Notes: a model not told the origin generated them from the letters alone. Numbered from the stretch's first letter, positions 18,964 to 29,558 are shown. The stretch is 64,000 nucleotides of DNA from Ustilago trichophora (GCA_900323505.1 OOIN01000017.1:744001-808000); one strand, 5' to 3'. Made by a program: numbers and translations.

Positions 18964-21900
18964 TTACCAACAAAACAAGATGCTAGTTCTATTAAAAAGA
19001 GCCGGACTAGCAGCAGCTTTACCCCCAACTCCACCTTCTGGAGGGTTCATAGTCAAAGTGACATGTAAATTTCGAGTAATCTCTTGCCTAAAGAAACTAA
19101 ACAATTCCTCTTCAGCATCCAACATCAAACCTTGCCTTTGACTTGCCTCTTTCAATTGACTTATTAAACTTGAATGTTCATCGCCTTCAAACAAACCAGC
19201 AACCTCTGCATTCGCCAGTAAAGTGTTAAGCTTTTCCAATCGTGCCGCGTTCGACATCTGAGATTCGTCAATGGTCCAACAGATTTTTTCGCCTTTCGTA
19301 CCAACCCGACGTAAGAGCGTGCGAAGATCGTCATCGAAATGCTCTTCAGTGTACTTGTTCGAGGTGGAAATGGAAAACAGCGACAGTCCGCGAAGCCATG
19401 CGCAGAATCGAGTCACCGTCGTACGTCCAGATCCAGAAGCTCCAATTAACAGCAAATGTCCAGCAGGTTGTCGCAATACCCGATCGCACGACAATGCCAA
19501 ATCCAACACCGAATCGTGAAGTACCAGAGAGGCGTCCAATTCTTCATCCGAATATCCCTTCAATCGCGCCTTTGCATACTCCCGTACACTTTCGCGATCC
19601 ACGCTCTTGTACTCCTTGCTAAGCCAGTTGCTGAACAGGATGGGTCGTGCAAGCGCATTGCCAGTGTCGATGGTCGGGAATCGGTTGGCAGCAACAGAGT
19701 CAATCTGTTCGTCGGTCCACGATTTTTCTTCTTGTCCTACCAGTCGGTCTTGGAACAATCGCAGACCTTCGTGCGCCCACACTCGTACCAACCCTTCCAC
19801 GGACAGCGACTCGAGCGGCTTGATCGCCTCATAGATACCCCTCATCCAGCGAGTCAGCTCACGAGGAGAGTAGATGTAGTGCGCCTGGATGTCTGGTGTG
19901 AATCTCCGTTGAGAGGCTAGGTAGAAGTCGACCATGGCAGCCGTCAAAGGTTCGGCATATCCTCGCAAGTTGGGCGTCACTTTGAGCAGTGCCCTATTGA
20001 ACGTTCCGTAGATCTGGTTGAGCGAGATCTCTCCGGGGTAGTCTACCATAATCAGTGGCGAATGACGCAGGAATCGATGGCTGAGCGGTACACGACCCGG
20101 ATCCGTAGGAGGATTACAGGCACCCACAAACTGAATCCGCTCCAACTTGACCCACGCCTTGTCACTGATCCTCCAGAATCCACCGCTCTCCACAAGCTGG
20201 CGGAGGAACGAGATGACTCTCTGCGTACCATACTTGTCTGTGGCAGGCAAGTTGATCTCATCGCAGAAAAGAACCAACCAGCGGCCGATCTGCGTAGGCG
20301 ACAACACGATGCCGTTGGGCGTCTTGCGGTACTCGCAATACTGCTCGAAGGTCTTCAAGATCAACTCGGGCGTGGTGGCCGAAGAGAAATTGAGACCGAC
20401 CACCTCCATATCCGGCAGCTTACGAAGCGCGGAGAAGAGCGTCATCGTTTTCCCTGAACCGGGAGGACCACAGAGCATGAGCGGCTTGTGTTCCGAAAGC
20501 CACGAGTAGAGCACATCCTCGTGTCGCACCGTATCGATGGTCGGCACCACCACATCCGCAGACGACACAGCCGCCGTGTCAATCTCGATCGTAGGGACCT
20601 TGGACAGCCACGAGGACCACTCGACCGCCTGCCCTGCAAAGCCGACATCGTAGTCGATGAGCGAAGAACCAGGGCCAAGAGGAGGAAGATCTACACCAGT
20701 GTGGTTGCGAAGATACTCGCCCATTTCGGCACGCACGTCGAGCTTTGCATCTCCTGTGAAAGCCCAGACGAGGGCGATGAGGAGGCGCCGGGTCGAATAG
20801 GCTTCGATCTGTTCGGCGCCAAGAGGAAAGTCGGGATGCTGAGCGTTGTAGTCCAAGATGTTGCGAATCGTCTTGTTGATGAGCGAAAAGAGCGTGGAGA
20901 GAGCACGCGCTTCGGTAAAGTCCATGATATGCGGTACACTCCTTGCAAACTCGAGCGCACCATTGACCAGACCATCATCCTCGAAGAACGGTGCCAGAGC
21001 ATCCGCCACCGCCCTCTGCACCTGCAGATCCGGACTGACTTCGCTCGACCCAGCCGACGCAGTCGCCGCCGCCGCAGCAGCAGCAGCAGCAACCCTGCGC
21101 GAAGCCACAGCACTCGCCAGCTCGTCGTCATCCAACTCGATCGGCGTCGAGCGCAATCCTGTCAGATACCTCGCGTACAGCATCGACGGACGCACAATGT
21201 CATCGCTGAACCAGATCATACCACAGCGCGATACCGTCGCAAGCGTGGCATATCGCAGCGATTCGACCTCAAACATGATGCGCACGTTGGGCGGCAGGTT
21301 GAGACGCTCACCGTTGGGCAAGGTCAGCAGCTTGTTGTCGTCCAGCACCGAGTTGAGGTTCTCGACCCATTCGGGATCCACATCGCCGTCAAAGACGATC
21401 CAGTGTCGCTTGGTGCTCTCGCCACGCACATTGTCAATGATCTTTCGCAAAACCTGCGTGAAGAGACCATCATTCCACTCTCGCGTAGTAGGGTCAAGCG
21501 TGCCGTAGAGGCTCTCTTTCGAGACAGCCTTGGGGTCAATGACATACGAGACACCCTCCTGACCTTCCAGCCTTTCGAGCGCAGCCAGCAGCACCTGCCA
21601 GGCCTGTGTCTTACCGGTACCCGAAGGACCGACGAGCATGAGACCGTGCGAGATCTTCTGAATCTGGTACAGCTGCAGTACCTTTTCAGTCCAGAGGCCA
21701 CCTTCAACCAGGTGCCTTTCAGCGCAAACGGCAGCAATGTGACCGCGCAGCACATCCAGGTTGACCGGCTTGTACTCGACACCGGGGAATACGTCCGACA
21801 GCAAACTCTTGAGCAGAGGCACATCTTCAGCGATGAGCTTGGGCACAATCGTCTCCGAGACACTCTGAATCAGAATCTCCTGCTCCGAGACATCGATCGA

Positions 21901-24900
21901 GACGTCAGTACTAGCATCTCCGCCATTGAGCATGTGCTCGCGTTTGAGCTGACCAGCGCTGACAAGGACCGCCTTGAGCGCTCGCAGACCAAAATCGTAG
22001 TGCGGCTGAGGGCTGAGCTGCTCGAGACAGAGGTTAAAGAAGGGCACGATCTTGGAGGCGAGCGTCTCGGCGGTGCGGAAGCCTTGCGAGAAGAGCATGA
22101 CTTGGGCAATGAGCTCGCGATCGGGGTGCGTCATGGCCATGTTGCGGAAGAGCTTCTTCAAATTGTCGGGCAAGTTGGATCGACCAGCGTAGGTGGGGTT
22201 CGTGGTGATAAAGATACCAACGCGGTCGTTGAGCGGGACACGCTTGCCAAGCAGCTCGATTTCGTTGGAGGCTCCGTTGTTGGCGTTGGAAGCGGCCAGA
22301 CCCTGCTGAATACTCTGAATCTGCTGCGAAACCGCCGACAGAATGCGCTCCTCCAGTCGATTGAACTCGTCGAAACAGCCCCACGCACCGACACGGCAGA
22401 GACCCACAAAGATACGACCCATCGCCTGGAAGTCGAACGTCTCGTCACAGCAGAATACGATGACAAACATGCCGAGCTGGACACCCAGCGCCTTGACCGA
22501 CTCGGTTTTACCGGTACCGGCAGGACCGAAGGGTGCGCCTCCGAGCTTGTAGTTGAGCGCCTGCGTGAGCGTGAGGTAGCAGCGATCGGTGAGTGGCGTC
22601 TGGACGAGGCGGTCAGGAACGCCGAGGTACTCGTAGCCGTATGGAAAGGTGGCGTTGGCCATCTGGACGGAAAGTCGGTCGAGTGGCTTTTCGATCTGGC
22701 GGTTCAGATAGAAGCGCATCTGCGAAAGCCAGTTGAAGTCGCGAGCACTTTCCACCCGCTGCGACATCAATAAACGGATGACATCCCTCTGATGAACGAG
22801 CTCAGTAATCAGATGCTCGCACTTGCGTCGCTGCAGCGCTTCAACATCGGTCAGCACCGTATCCGCGAGCAAGTCGAGTCCACACAACACCACATCGAGA
22901 GGATGCTGCAGACCAGCGCCGCTCTCGAATGCTTCATCTACCATCGCCGTCCATCTCGCCTGCACAGCCAACACCACGAGCTGGGCCGGGTACTTGGCAA
23001 TCCATTCAAGGAAGCGTTCCAGAGTGAGCGACTCGGTGCTAGTGTAGAACGACTCGAGCTCTGCCGCAGCCTCGGACAACAGCTCTGCAAGCGAGATGCG
23101 CATCTCGCTTTCGATCTTGGCGAGCCAGTCATTGATCTTGGGATAGTCCTTGAGCAAAATAGGCGTGCGGAAGCGCACCGACTCGCCCTCACGACTGACC
23201 ATCGCCGTCAGCATACCCGCGCCTTCATCAAGCTCGACGGTGGCGATACCGGCAAACATCTTTTTGAGATGCTTGAGGATGCGTGCAGTGTCCTTGGAGT
23301 TACCGATAATCTCGAGCAGATCTTCGTCACCGACAAAGTAGAAGCGTGGGAAGTTGGCACGTTCCCGCTCGAGGTACTCTCCGAGAGCCTTCTGGATCTT
23401 GCTGAGCAAGTCGGCGAGACGCTCGAGACTCTTCTGTACGCCTGGGATGTTGAGCACGTCGAGCACAAAGGGTGACTTGTAGACCTTTTTCATAACGGTG
23501 AGGAACTCGGTGTTGATGTTTTGGAAGCGCGAGCTCTCGACGGGAAGAATGTGGCGAATCTCGGCACTGCCACTAAAGATGCCTTCCAGGTAGACCCACT
23601 GACGCTGGACATCGATCCACGTGTCGAACAAAACCGAGATCTTGGACAGCCTGTCCTCCCAGAGCGAGGCCTCCTCCTCAAAGACCTTGTAGTGCGGGCT
23701 CATCGACATGGCTCGCAGGGCATTGAGATTGTCACCAGCCAGTTGGAAAAGATTGTCCCAGCCACGGATGAGCCTGCACTTGTTCTGGTAGTTGACCAAG
23801 TCGAGCGTGTAGTTGGTCCAAGCCTCTCGCACCTGCTTGAGGTACTCCTCGAGCGCCAACTCTCCCTGTGCCTGAGCAACGACAGCCTTGATGATGGCGT
23901 CGTGCCTCCTGAGATCAAGATCCCAAACAGTGCCGAGCGTCATACTGCTGGCCGAGTAGTGATCCTGCACCTTGAGCTGCTTGAACAGCGAGCGCCAGTG
24001 ACGTTCGCGCATGGCCTCGGACTTGAGATCCGAAATGACAGCGTTGCTCTTGAGCAAAGCACGCAGATGCTCTTGAACATACTCGAATGCAGCATACTGA
24101 CGCATGCGGCTGGGCATGTCGCGTGTCTGGGCCAACAACGCGTCGAGCTGCTGTCGAAGCTTTCGAGGCTGCACATTGCTCCAGTTGGTGTCTCGGATCT
24201 CGGCGAGCTGGCTCCAGGTGCCGGACAGTGCAGTCCAGACCGTCTTGAGGTCGCGCAGCTCCTCGAACACAGGCTCCAGGCGGTCATCCTGAGTGTGCTC
24301 CAGATCAAGCGCCTCCTTGGCGCGAACGACGAGCGCACGGTCCTCAGCCAGCTTGGCGACGCGCGTCTCAAAGACGTTGATGGTGTTCATGGCGCCATCT
24401 GCCTTGAGAGTGCCCTGAATGGGCTTCTGCTGCTCCCACTCACTGATGATGGTGGTCATCTTGTCGCTGACGATCTTGTCTTCGGCGATGATCTTCATCT
24501 GGAGACCTGCAAGTTGCTCCTGGATGCTGGCATTCTTGCGGCTGAGAATCTCCTGGAAGGCGCTCCACTCGCCTTCAACCTGGTCGACGTAGAGCCAGTC
24601 CTGAGGAAACATGTAGCGTTGTCGTTCGAGCGTCTTTTGTCCTGTACCGAAGAGCTCGATCTGAGGCTGCCAGACCTTGGTCTTGCGCTTGAGATCTTGA
24701 ACAAAGGTGATAAAGGTGACAGCCTGGGCTGTAGAACTGCCTTCGATGCTGTGCTGTTCGAGCTCGACACGTGCCTTGGCAACAGCAGCGTGAACCTCTC
24801 GCATCGCAGTGCCGAGCTTGGTACCGAAACGATTGAGAATATCTCGCTGCCAGGTGTCGTACTTGGCGTTGACCTTGCTCTGCACCTGGTCGTAGTCAAT

Positions 24901-27900
24901 GACGCAGATGCCGAACGATCGCTGCGTGTCCGAGTTGTCAAAAGTGGCACGCGTACGACGGATCTCTGCGAGCAATTGCTGCCAGCTGGCTAGCGAGTCT
25001 CCTAGGCGTGCAAAGACGTGCTCTGATTCCAGGTCCCACAGCGACTGGAACTGGAGCCATTTGGCCACGTAGCTGCCGACCTCTGCCAGTTTGGCCTCGA
25101 TGAGCACGAAGGGTCGTTCGAGCGAATCATCCTGGAAGCGCGTGAGCAGCGAGGTGTAATCCTCTTGGGTGACACGTTGGTTGCCGCGCATCTGGAGTCC
25201 GATTTCATAGCGAGAGCTCTGGATCCTCGTAAGGCAGCAGACCACTGACAAGACTTCGTGAAGCTGTCGGAACCACGAGGCTCGGGCGTTCTCGAGAGGT
25301 GGGTCGAGGAAGATGACTTGGTTCTGGATGCGGACCTCATGCGTGATGGGCTCCAGCACGATTTGATCGGCAGCAGCACCTGCTTCGCCGTCCACAGCAC
25401 CAGCACCACTGTTGACAAGGCTCTTGGAACCCCGATCGCCGCGACCAGCACCAGAGTGAGCGCCGCCCTGGCTCAGACCATGACGAACGAACGCCTTGCA
25501 CCAAGCCACGCTGACCGACTTGAGTCTGCGCAGCAAGACATCCTCGATGAGACGGTCCAGGTTGCCGACCCACTCTTCGAGGTTGGGGTAGCCTTCGAGG
25601 TTGAGTTTGTCGATGGTGTTCTGAATCTTCTGCAGACGCTCGGCAAAGGCTTCGGTCCGATAGGCACATTTGCCGAGCTCGTCAATGGTAGAATGCATGT
25701 CGCGCTGGATCTCGATCAACTCTGCCGTCTTGTCCTGGAAGAGGCTGACGATGCTGGCGAATTGACGAACAAAGGCGACCTGGCGATTCTCTCGACCCGC
25801 CTCACCGCCCGAGCCAGGAAGGTAGGGTGCAGCACGGTGGCTCTCGTAAATGTTGGCAAAGTGTTCCCAGCGCAGCGTCATGCCCTGCGAGATGAGCTGA
25901 TGTGCATCTGTGTAGACTTGAGCGATGAGGCAGGTGATCTCGGGGTTGGCACGTACCAAGCTGCAGGTCTGGTTGTAGGTGCGAACCGTCTCCATGAGCG
26001 AGACGGCATGCGGATAGACCTTCTTGGCGTCCTTTGCCAAGTTGGTGATGGCATGTGGGATCTGGAAGTTGAGCCAGATGAGGTTGCGCACCTCTTTGAA
26101 GAGCGAGATAGTGTGACCATCAAAGTTGACGCTGAGCTGGAAAGCGTTAGCGGCAGCACGATTCTTGGTGACGTCAAAGACGCGACCGGCGATGCTCATG
26201 TCCCTACGGTTGATGTCGTGTAGCCAGCTGTCAAAGAGCGGCCTTGTGTCGAGCTTGCGACGGAAGGTCTCGCTCTCGCTCTGAAGCTTTTGTCCTTCGG
26301 CGTAGAGCTCCCAACCCTTACCGAGCACATCCTCGACACGCTTCATGTAGACGTTGAGCTGACGTTCGATCTGACGGGCCCAGATGATGGCACCGGCGAT
26401 CTCGGGAACATCGCGAAGCTGGCTCATGTGGTTGGCTTCGGAAGGGCGATACTGTGCCTTGAACTTGTCGTGAAGCGCCTTGATGTCGGACTTGACGCTG
26501 TTGAGCAGCTGCTGTTGATACTCCTGGACGGCGCCACGCACCTTGGGACGCACAAAGAGGCTGTTGAACTGAGACAGAACGCGAAGCATCTCTCGCGCCG
26601 ACTTTGCCTGTCCCAGCAAATCACGCAGTCGGGCGATGAGGCTGTTCTCGACACGGGCGACACGCTCGTTGTAGGCGCCCTCGGCTGTAGTCCAGATCTC
26701 GGTTCCCTCCTGCGAGGTGTCGAGCACGTCAATGACCTTGACTTGGTCGTAGGCGGCGCGGATCTCCTCGCTCATCTCGATGCCTGCGATGTTCTGGGTT
26801 GCCACCTGTCTGTCGTTGGCAGAAGCCGGGGCTCCGACACCAACGGTGGCAGGCATGGTGAGACCCTTGCCTGAGCTGACCATGGCACGCAGCTGCTCGT
26901 GAGTCTTTCGAAACGCTCCAATGTAGTTGAGTCGCTCGCGCAGCTTGGCGTGGGCCGGGTTGATCTTGATGGGCAAAAACTTTTCGGAACGCTTGCGTGT
27001 GACCTCTCTTGCAATGTTGACAAAGTCCTTCATCAACTCGTCCCAAACCTGAAAGACTTCTGCCGCAGCCGAGACAGTCTCCCAGAAACGTGGGAACTCC
27101 TGCCACATGATTCTCTGCGAAGCCAACACCTTGAGGAGCGTCTCGTTGAGATCTCTGCTGATGGCTTCGACGAGTGGTAAGGCACGCTTGACTGGATATG
27201 GGCTGATTCGAAGCTTCTTGTTGAGGTGGTTGAAGATGGCGCCGAGCGCGTCGGCACACTTGTCGAGATCGGTAGCCGAGAGAAGCTCATTGATGGGGAA
27301 ATCTTTCATGAGGAGGTTGTAGTTGTGCACCTTTTCGGCACAGTCCTTGAGACCCGTGTCGGCAAGGAAGGAGACTGTGGCATGGAAACGCTTGGCATGC
27401 TTGAGAATGTCGAGGGTGAGGACGATGGGGTCGGAACGAAGCTGCTGCTCGATCGACTCTTGCGCCTTTTCCATCGAGAGCCAAAAGTTGATCTCCTGCG
27501 AGGCGGTGCCTGATGCTACGCTGCGGTCGAGCTTGGTGATGGTCTGAACCTCCTTGACCCACGAGTTGACGTCGGACTGCAGCTTGTTGAGAAAAGACGA
27601 GTCTTGGAGAAGCGAAGCGGGCTCGACGGCTTCGACGCTGAGACGCGTGCCGGCTGCATGGCATCGGTCGACGGCAGCACGCACCACGGGGTGGATGGTG
27701 AGAGTGATATCGGGGATCTCGACATTCTGCTGCAAATGGAAAAGACTGAGTTCGAGCTCGGCAAACTTGCGCTTGGCCATGGGAATGCCCATCTTGGTAT
27801 CGGTGTCCTTTGTCTTTGCACCTGATACGAGCGCTTTGTCTTTTGGAGCTTTGCTGGCGACAAAGGCGTCGAACCAGGGCGACATGACATTGTGAACGAC

Positions 27901-28539
27901 GCTGTGTAAAGCTTCGTAGGGGCTCTCGCGGACTGCGGAGGCGGCGGATGCGCCATCATTGTCGTCCAGACTAGCGGTGGCATTGTTGGCGGCGGTGGTT
28001 GTAGACTGTGATCTTGTAGCACCTGGCTCGGTCGATGCGGCAGCGGCGGCTGCAGCAGCAGCAGCCGCCGGACCAAAAAGGGTGAGAATGTGAAGCTGAT
28101 GGGGCAGCGGTAGCGTGGCATCGAGTACAGAGACTCTCTTGATGAGGGCGATACTGGATACGTGGCGTGAAGAGTAGGAAGCCTGTGTCGACATTTGGAA
28201 TTCGAAGAGCTGGTGCTCTGGTGCATCTGAAGAAACATCTTGACGACGGATCTTGTTGACGTAGGCTGTCATGATGCTAGGGTCGGCAGCAAAGGAAGAA
28301 GCCTGGTCTTTCCATGTTGGCGTGTCGAGCAGCTGCTCTGAGATGAGGGTTGGGTCGGAATCGAGAAGAATGGGAAGGAGAGAGCGGAAGTAGGCTTTGA
28401 GTGTTGATGTGTCGAATATGCCGTTGAAGCGTGCTGTGGAGGAAGAAGGAGACATGTCGGTGGATTTGAGGCCGCCTTTGGAGAGCAGTTCCGAGTCGCT
28501 ATCGTGACGACTGGCCAAGCGGCCGTTGGCGTCGTCCAT
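18964..28539 (-). CDS. dyn1: cytoplasmic dynein heavy chain, Dyn1 half of a split motor (tail to AAA4)
   Basis: A single uninterrupted ORF of 3191 codons encodes the minus-end-directed microtubule motor subunit, but only part of it. The tail (DHC_N1, including EINFWLSMEKAQ) covers about residues 310-900. The linker (DHC_N2) runs to about 1900. Four AAA modules follow, with P-loops at about 2005 (GPAGTGKT), 2304 (GPSGTGKT), 2691 (GPPGSGKT) and 3033 (GASGSGRT, with Arg for Lys). Walker B sequences are intact. Homology holds through NPPEGG and SPALFNR of AAA4; seven unrelated residues (TSILFCW) and a stop follow. Stalk, microtubule-binding domain, AAA5, AAA6 and C-terminus are absent. Full heavy chains exceed 4000 residues. 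U. maydis is known to encode the rest on a separate gene, dyn2. Alanine runs at about 157-172 and 2481-2495 come from GCN repeats. Confidence 0.95.
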   Translation of the reverse strand: MDDANGRLASRHDSDSELLSKGGLKSTDMSPSSSTARFNGIFDTSTLKAYFRSLLPILLDSDPTLISEQLLDTPTWKDQASSFAADPSIMTAYVNKIRRQDVSSDAPEHQLFEFQMSTQASYSSRHVSSIALIKRVSVLDATLPLPHQLHILTLFGPAAAAAAAAAAASTEPGATRSQSTTTAANNATASLDDNDGASAASAVRESPYEALHSVVHNVMSPWFDAFVASKAPKDKALVSGAKTKDTDTKMGIPMAKRKFAELELSLFHLQQNVEIPDITLTIHPVVRAAVDRCHAAGTRLSVEAVEPASLLQDSSFLNKLQSDVNSWVKEVQTITKLDRSVASGTASQEINFWLSMEKAQESIEQQLRSDPIVLTLDILKHAKRFHATVSFLADTGLKDCAEKVHNYNLLMKDFPINELLSATDLDKCADALGAIFNHLNKKLRISPYPVKRALPLVEAISRDLNETLLKVLASQRIMWQEFPRFWETVSAAAEVFQVWDELMKDFVNIAREVTRKRSEKFLPIKINPAHAKLRERLNYIGAFRKTHEQLRAMVSSGKGLTMPATVGVGAPASANDRQVATQNIAGIEMSEEIRAAYDQVKVIDVLDTSQEGTEIWTTAEGAYNERVARVENSLIARLRDLLGQAKSAREMLRVLSQFNSLFVRPKVRGAVQEYQQQLLNSVKSDIKALHDKFKAQYRPSEANHMSQLRDVPEIAGAIIWARQIERQLNVYMKRVEDVLGKGWELYAEGQKLQSESETFRRKLDTRPLFDSWLHDINRRDMSIAGRVFDVTKNRAAANAFQLSVNFDGHTISLFKEVRNLIWLNFQIPHAITNLAKDAKKVYPHAVSLMETVRTYNQTCSLVRANPEITCLIAQVYTDAHQLISQGMTLRWEHFANIYESHRAAPYLPGSGGEAGRENRQVAFVRQFASIVSLFQDKTAELIEIQRDMHSTIDELGKCAYRTEAFAERLQKIQNTIDKLNLEGYPNLEEWVGNLDRLIEDVLLRRLKSVSVAWCKAFVRHGLSQGGAHSGAGRGDRGSKSLVNSGAGAVDGEAGAAADQIVLEPITHEVRIQNQVIFLDPPLENARASWFRQLHEVLSVVCCLTRIQSSRYEIGLQMRGNQRVTQEDYTSLLTRFQDDSLERPFVLIEAKLAEVGSYVAKWLQFQSLWDLESEHVFARLGDSLASWQQLLAEIRRTRATFDNSDTQRSFGICVIDYDQVQSKVNAKYDTWQRDILNRFGTKLGTAMREVHAAVAKARVELEQHSIEGSSTAQAVTFITFVQDLKRKTKVWQPQIELFGTGQKTLERQRYMFPQDWLYVDQVEGEWSAFQEILSRKNASIQEQLAGLQMKIIAEDKIVSDKMTTIISEWEQQKPIQGTLKADGAMNTINVFETRVAKLAEDRALVVRAKEALDLEHTQDDRLEPVFEELRDLKTVWTALSGTWSQLAEIRDTNWSNVQPRKLRQQLDALLAQTRDMPSRMRQYAAFEYVQEHLRALLKSNAVISDLKSEAMRERHWRSLFKQLKVQDHYSASSMTLGTVWDLDLRRHDAIIKAVVAQAQGELALEEYLKQVREAWTNYTLDLVNYQNKCRLIRGWDNLFQLAGDNLNALRAMSMSPHYKVFEEEASLWEDRLSKISVLFDTWIDVQRQWVYLEGIFSGSAEIRHILPVESSRFQNINTEFLTVMKKVYKSPFVLDVLNIPGVQKSLERLADLLSKIQKALGEYLERERANFPRFYFVGDEDLLEIIGNSKDTARILKHLKKMFAGIATVELDEGAGMLTAMVSREGESVRFRTPILLKDYPKINDWLAKIESEMRISLAELLSEAAAELESFYTSTESLTLERFLEWIAKYPAQLVVLAVQARWTAMVDEAFESGAGLQHPLDVVLCGLDLLADTVLTDVEALQRRKCEHLITELVHQRDVIRLLMSQRVESARDFNWLSQMRFYLNRQIEKPLDRLSVQMANATFPYGYEYLGVPDRLVQTPLTDRCYLTLTQALNYKLGGAPFGPAGTGKTESVKALGVQLGMFVIVFCCDETFDFQAMGRIFVGLCRVGAWGCFDEFNRLEERILSAVSQQIQSIQQGLAASNANNGASNEIELLGKRVPLNDRVGIFITTNPTYAGRSNLPDNLKKLFRNMAMTHPDRELIAQVMLFSQGFRTAETLASKIVPFFNLCLEQLSPQPHYDFGLRALKAVLVSAGQLKREHMLNGGDASTDVSIDVSEQEILIQSVSETIVPKLIAEDVPLLKSLLSDVFPGVEYKPVNLDVLRGHIAAVCAERHLVEGGLWTEKVLQLYQIQKISHGLMLVGPSGTGKTQAWQVLLAALERLEGQEGVSYVIDPKAVSKESLYGTLDPTTREWNDGLFTQVLRKIIDNVRGESTKRHWIVFDGDVDPEWVENLNSVLDDNKLLTLPNGERLNLPPNVRIMFEVESLRYATLATVSRCGMIWFSDDIVRPSMLYARYLTGLRSTPIELDDDELASAVASRRVAAAAAAAAATASAGSSEVSPDLQVQRAVADALAPFFEDDGLVNGALEFARSVPHIMDFTEARALSTLFSLINKTIRNILDYNAQHPDFPLGAEQIEAYSTRRLLIALVWAFTGDAKLDVRAEMGEYLRNHTGVDLPPLGPGSSLIDYDVGFAGQAVEWSSWLSKVPTIEIDTAAVSSADVVVPTIDTVRHEDVLYSWLSEHKPLMLCGPPGSGKTMTLFSALRKLPDMEVVGLNFSSATTPELILKTFEQYCEYRKTPNGIVLSPTQIGRWLVLFCDEINLPATDKYGTQRVISFLRQLVESGGFWRISDKAWVKLERIQFVGACNPPTDPGRVPLSHRFLRHSPLIMVDYPGEISLNQIYGTFNRALLKVTPNLRGYAEPLTAAMVDFYLASQRRFTPDIQAHYIYSPRELTRWMRGIYEAIKPLESLSVEGLVRVWAHEGLRLFQDRLVGQEEKSWTDEQIDSVAANRFPTIDTGNALARPILFSNWLSKEYKSVDRESVREYAKARLKGYSDEELDASLVLHDSVLDLALSCDRVLRQPAGHLLLIGASGSGRTTVTRFCAWLRGLSLFSISTSNKYTEEHFDDDLRTLLRRVGTKGEKICWTIDESQMSNAARLEKLNTLLANAEVAGLFEGDEHSSLISQLKEASQRQGLMLDAEEELFSFFRQEITRNLHVTLTMNPPEGGVGGKAAASPALFNRTSILFCW

Positions 28540-28649
28540 GTTTGTACGCTACGCTCTTTGAGGGACGACAAGAGCTAAACGGTGATATTGATTAAAGGGA
28601 AGCCATTCGTGTCATCCACCGTTGTCGTGCCTAGGGGAAAGCTGTGGAT

Positions 28650-28650
<1 letters not shown>

Positions 28651-28691
<41 letters not shown>

Positions 28692-28694
28692 GTG
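28651..28694. repeat. (GT)n microsatellite
   Basis: Near-perfect GT/GC-GT repeat about 110-155 bp upstream of the dyn1 ATG, probably in the promoter or leader. Confidence 0.9.
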
Positions 28695-29558
28695 GATGTT
28701 GCGAATGGTGGGGTGAGAAATGGTGGTTGATAAAGCGTGATAGTGTGTGTTGGACACACGCTGCGAATGGAAAGTGTTGGTCTGGCTTTTCTTTTATTTT
28801 TGGCCTGCGCGTTGCGTGCGTGTTGCAGCTCAGTTTCACCTTTCAACTGAGTCGCGCGAAACAATAAAGAAATCCCAGAAATGTGAGAGTCTGATCACTC
28901 TAACACTTGCATGTGATTTGGTGGCCTCACCGTGAGCGAGCAAAGATGTGTCTCTGTGTTGACGTTGAGTGTAGGGAATCGGATCTGACGGCGAGCTGAG
29001 AAAAAGCAGTCACAATACCACGACACGAGCGGCGAGTGACGGAGAGTACGGAGGACAGAATGTATTCCTTCAAAGAAAAAAAAAGAAGTGAAACGCAAAA
29101 AGAAATAGAGGTCGCGAAAAAAAGGGTATCAGAATGGCAGCAGTCAACGCAAGCTGACACTGGAGAGCGTTCTCAACACCAGTGACGGCTTACGATCAAG
29201 CATTGACACTGTATCAGTCTCATCTGGGTAACTTGGTGTGAATAACTTACTGTATTGAATAAGAAAATGTGACGGATCGCCGATACCAACCCTCACCGAA
29301 ACCAGATCGTATCGATGCAAGCCAAGCGTATCTTGAGCCCCTTACACCCAGACGTACCAAAAGGCGCTTGGCAATGAGGCTTGGAGCAATATCTTGTGTT
29401 CCTGAAGGCTGACATTAACTGCAGTACTGTACACCGAAGTAGGCTTGGCATGTCTGGACAACGTTTCGAGCGGGAGTGTTGTACTGTACTACTCAGAAGG
29501 CACGCGTCGCGAGGGCGGGAAATTCAAAATCGTCTTGTTTGCCGAGCAATACAGTACA

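Noticed and set aside
20488..22773. 761-codon ORF antisense to the dynein AAA region
   Set aside because: Biased codon use in the sense gene (few TTA, CTA and TCA codons) keeps the opposite frame open. The translation is Arg/His/Asp-rich without domains.
23521..24993. 490-codon ORF antisense to the dynein linker region
   Set aside because: Same codon-bias shadow as the other antisense ORFs over dyn1; no recognisable motif.
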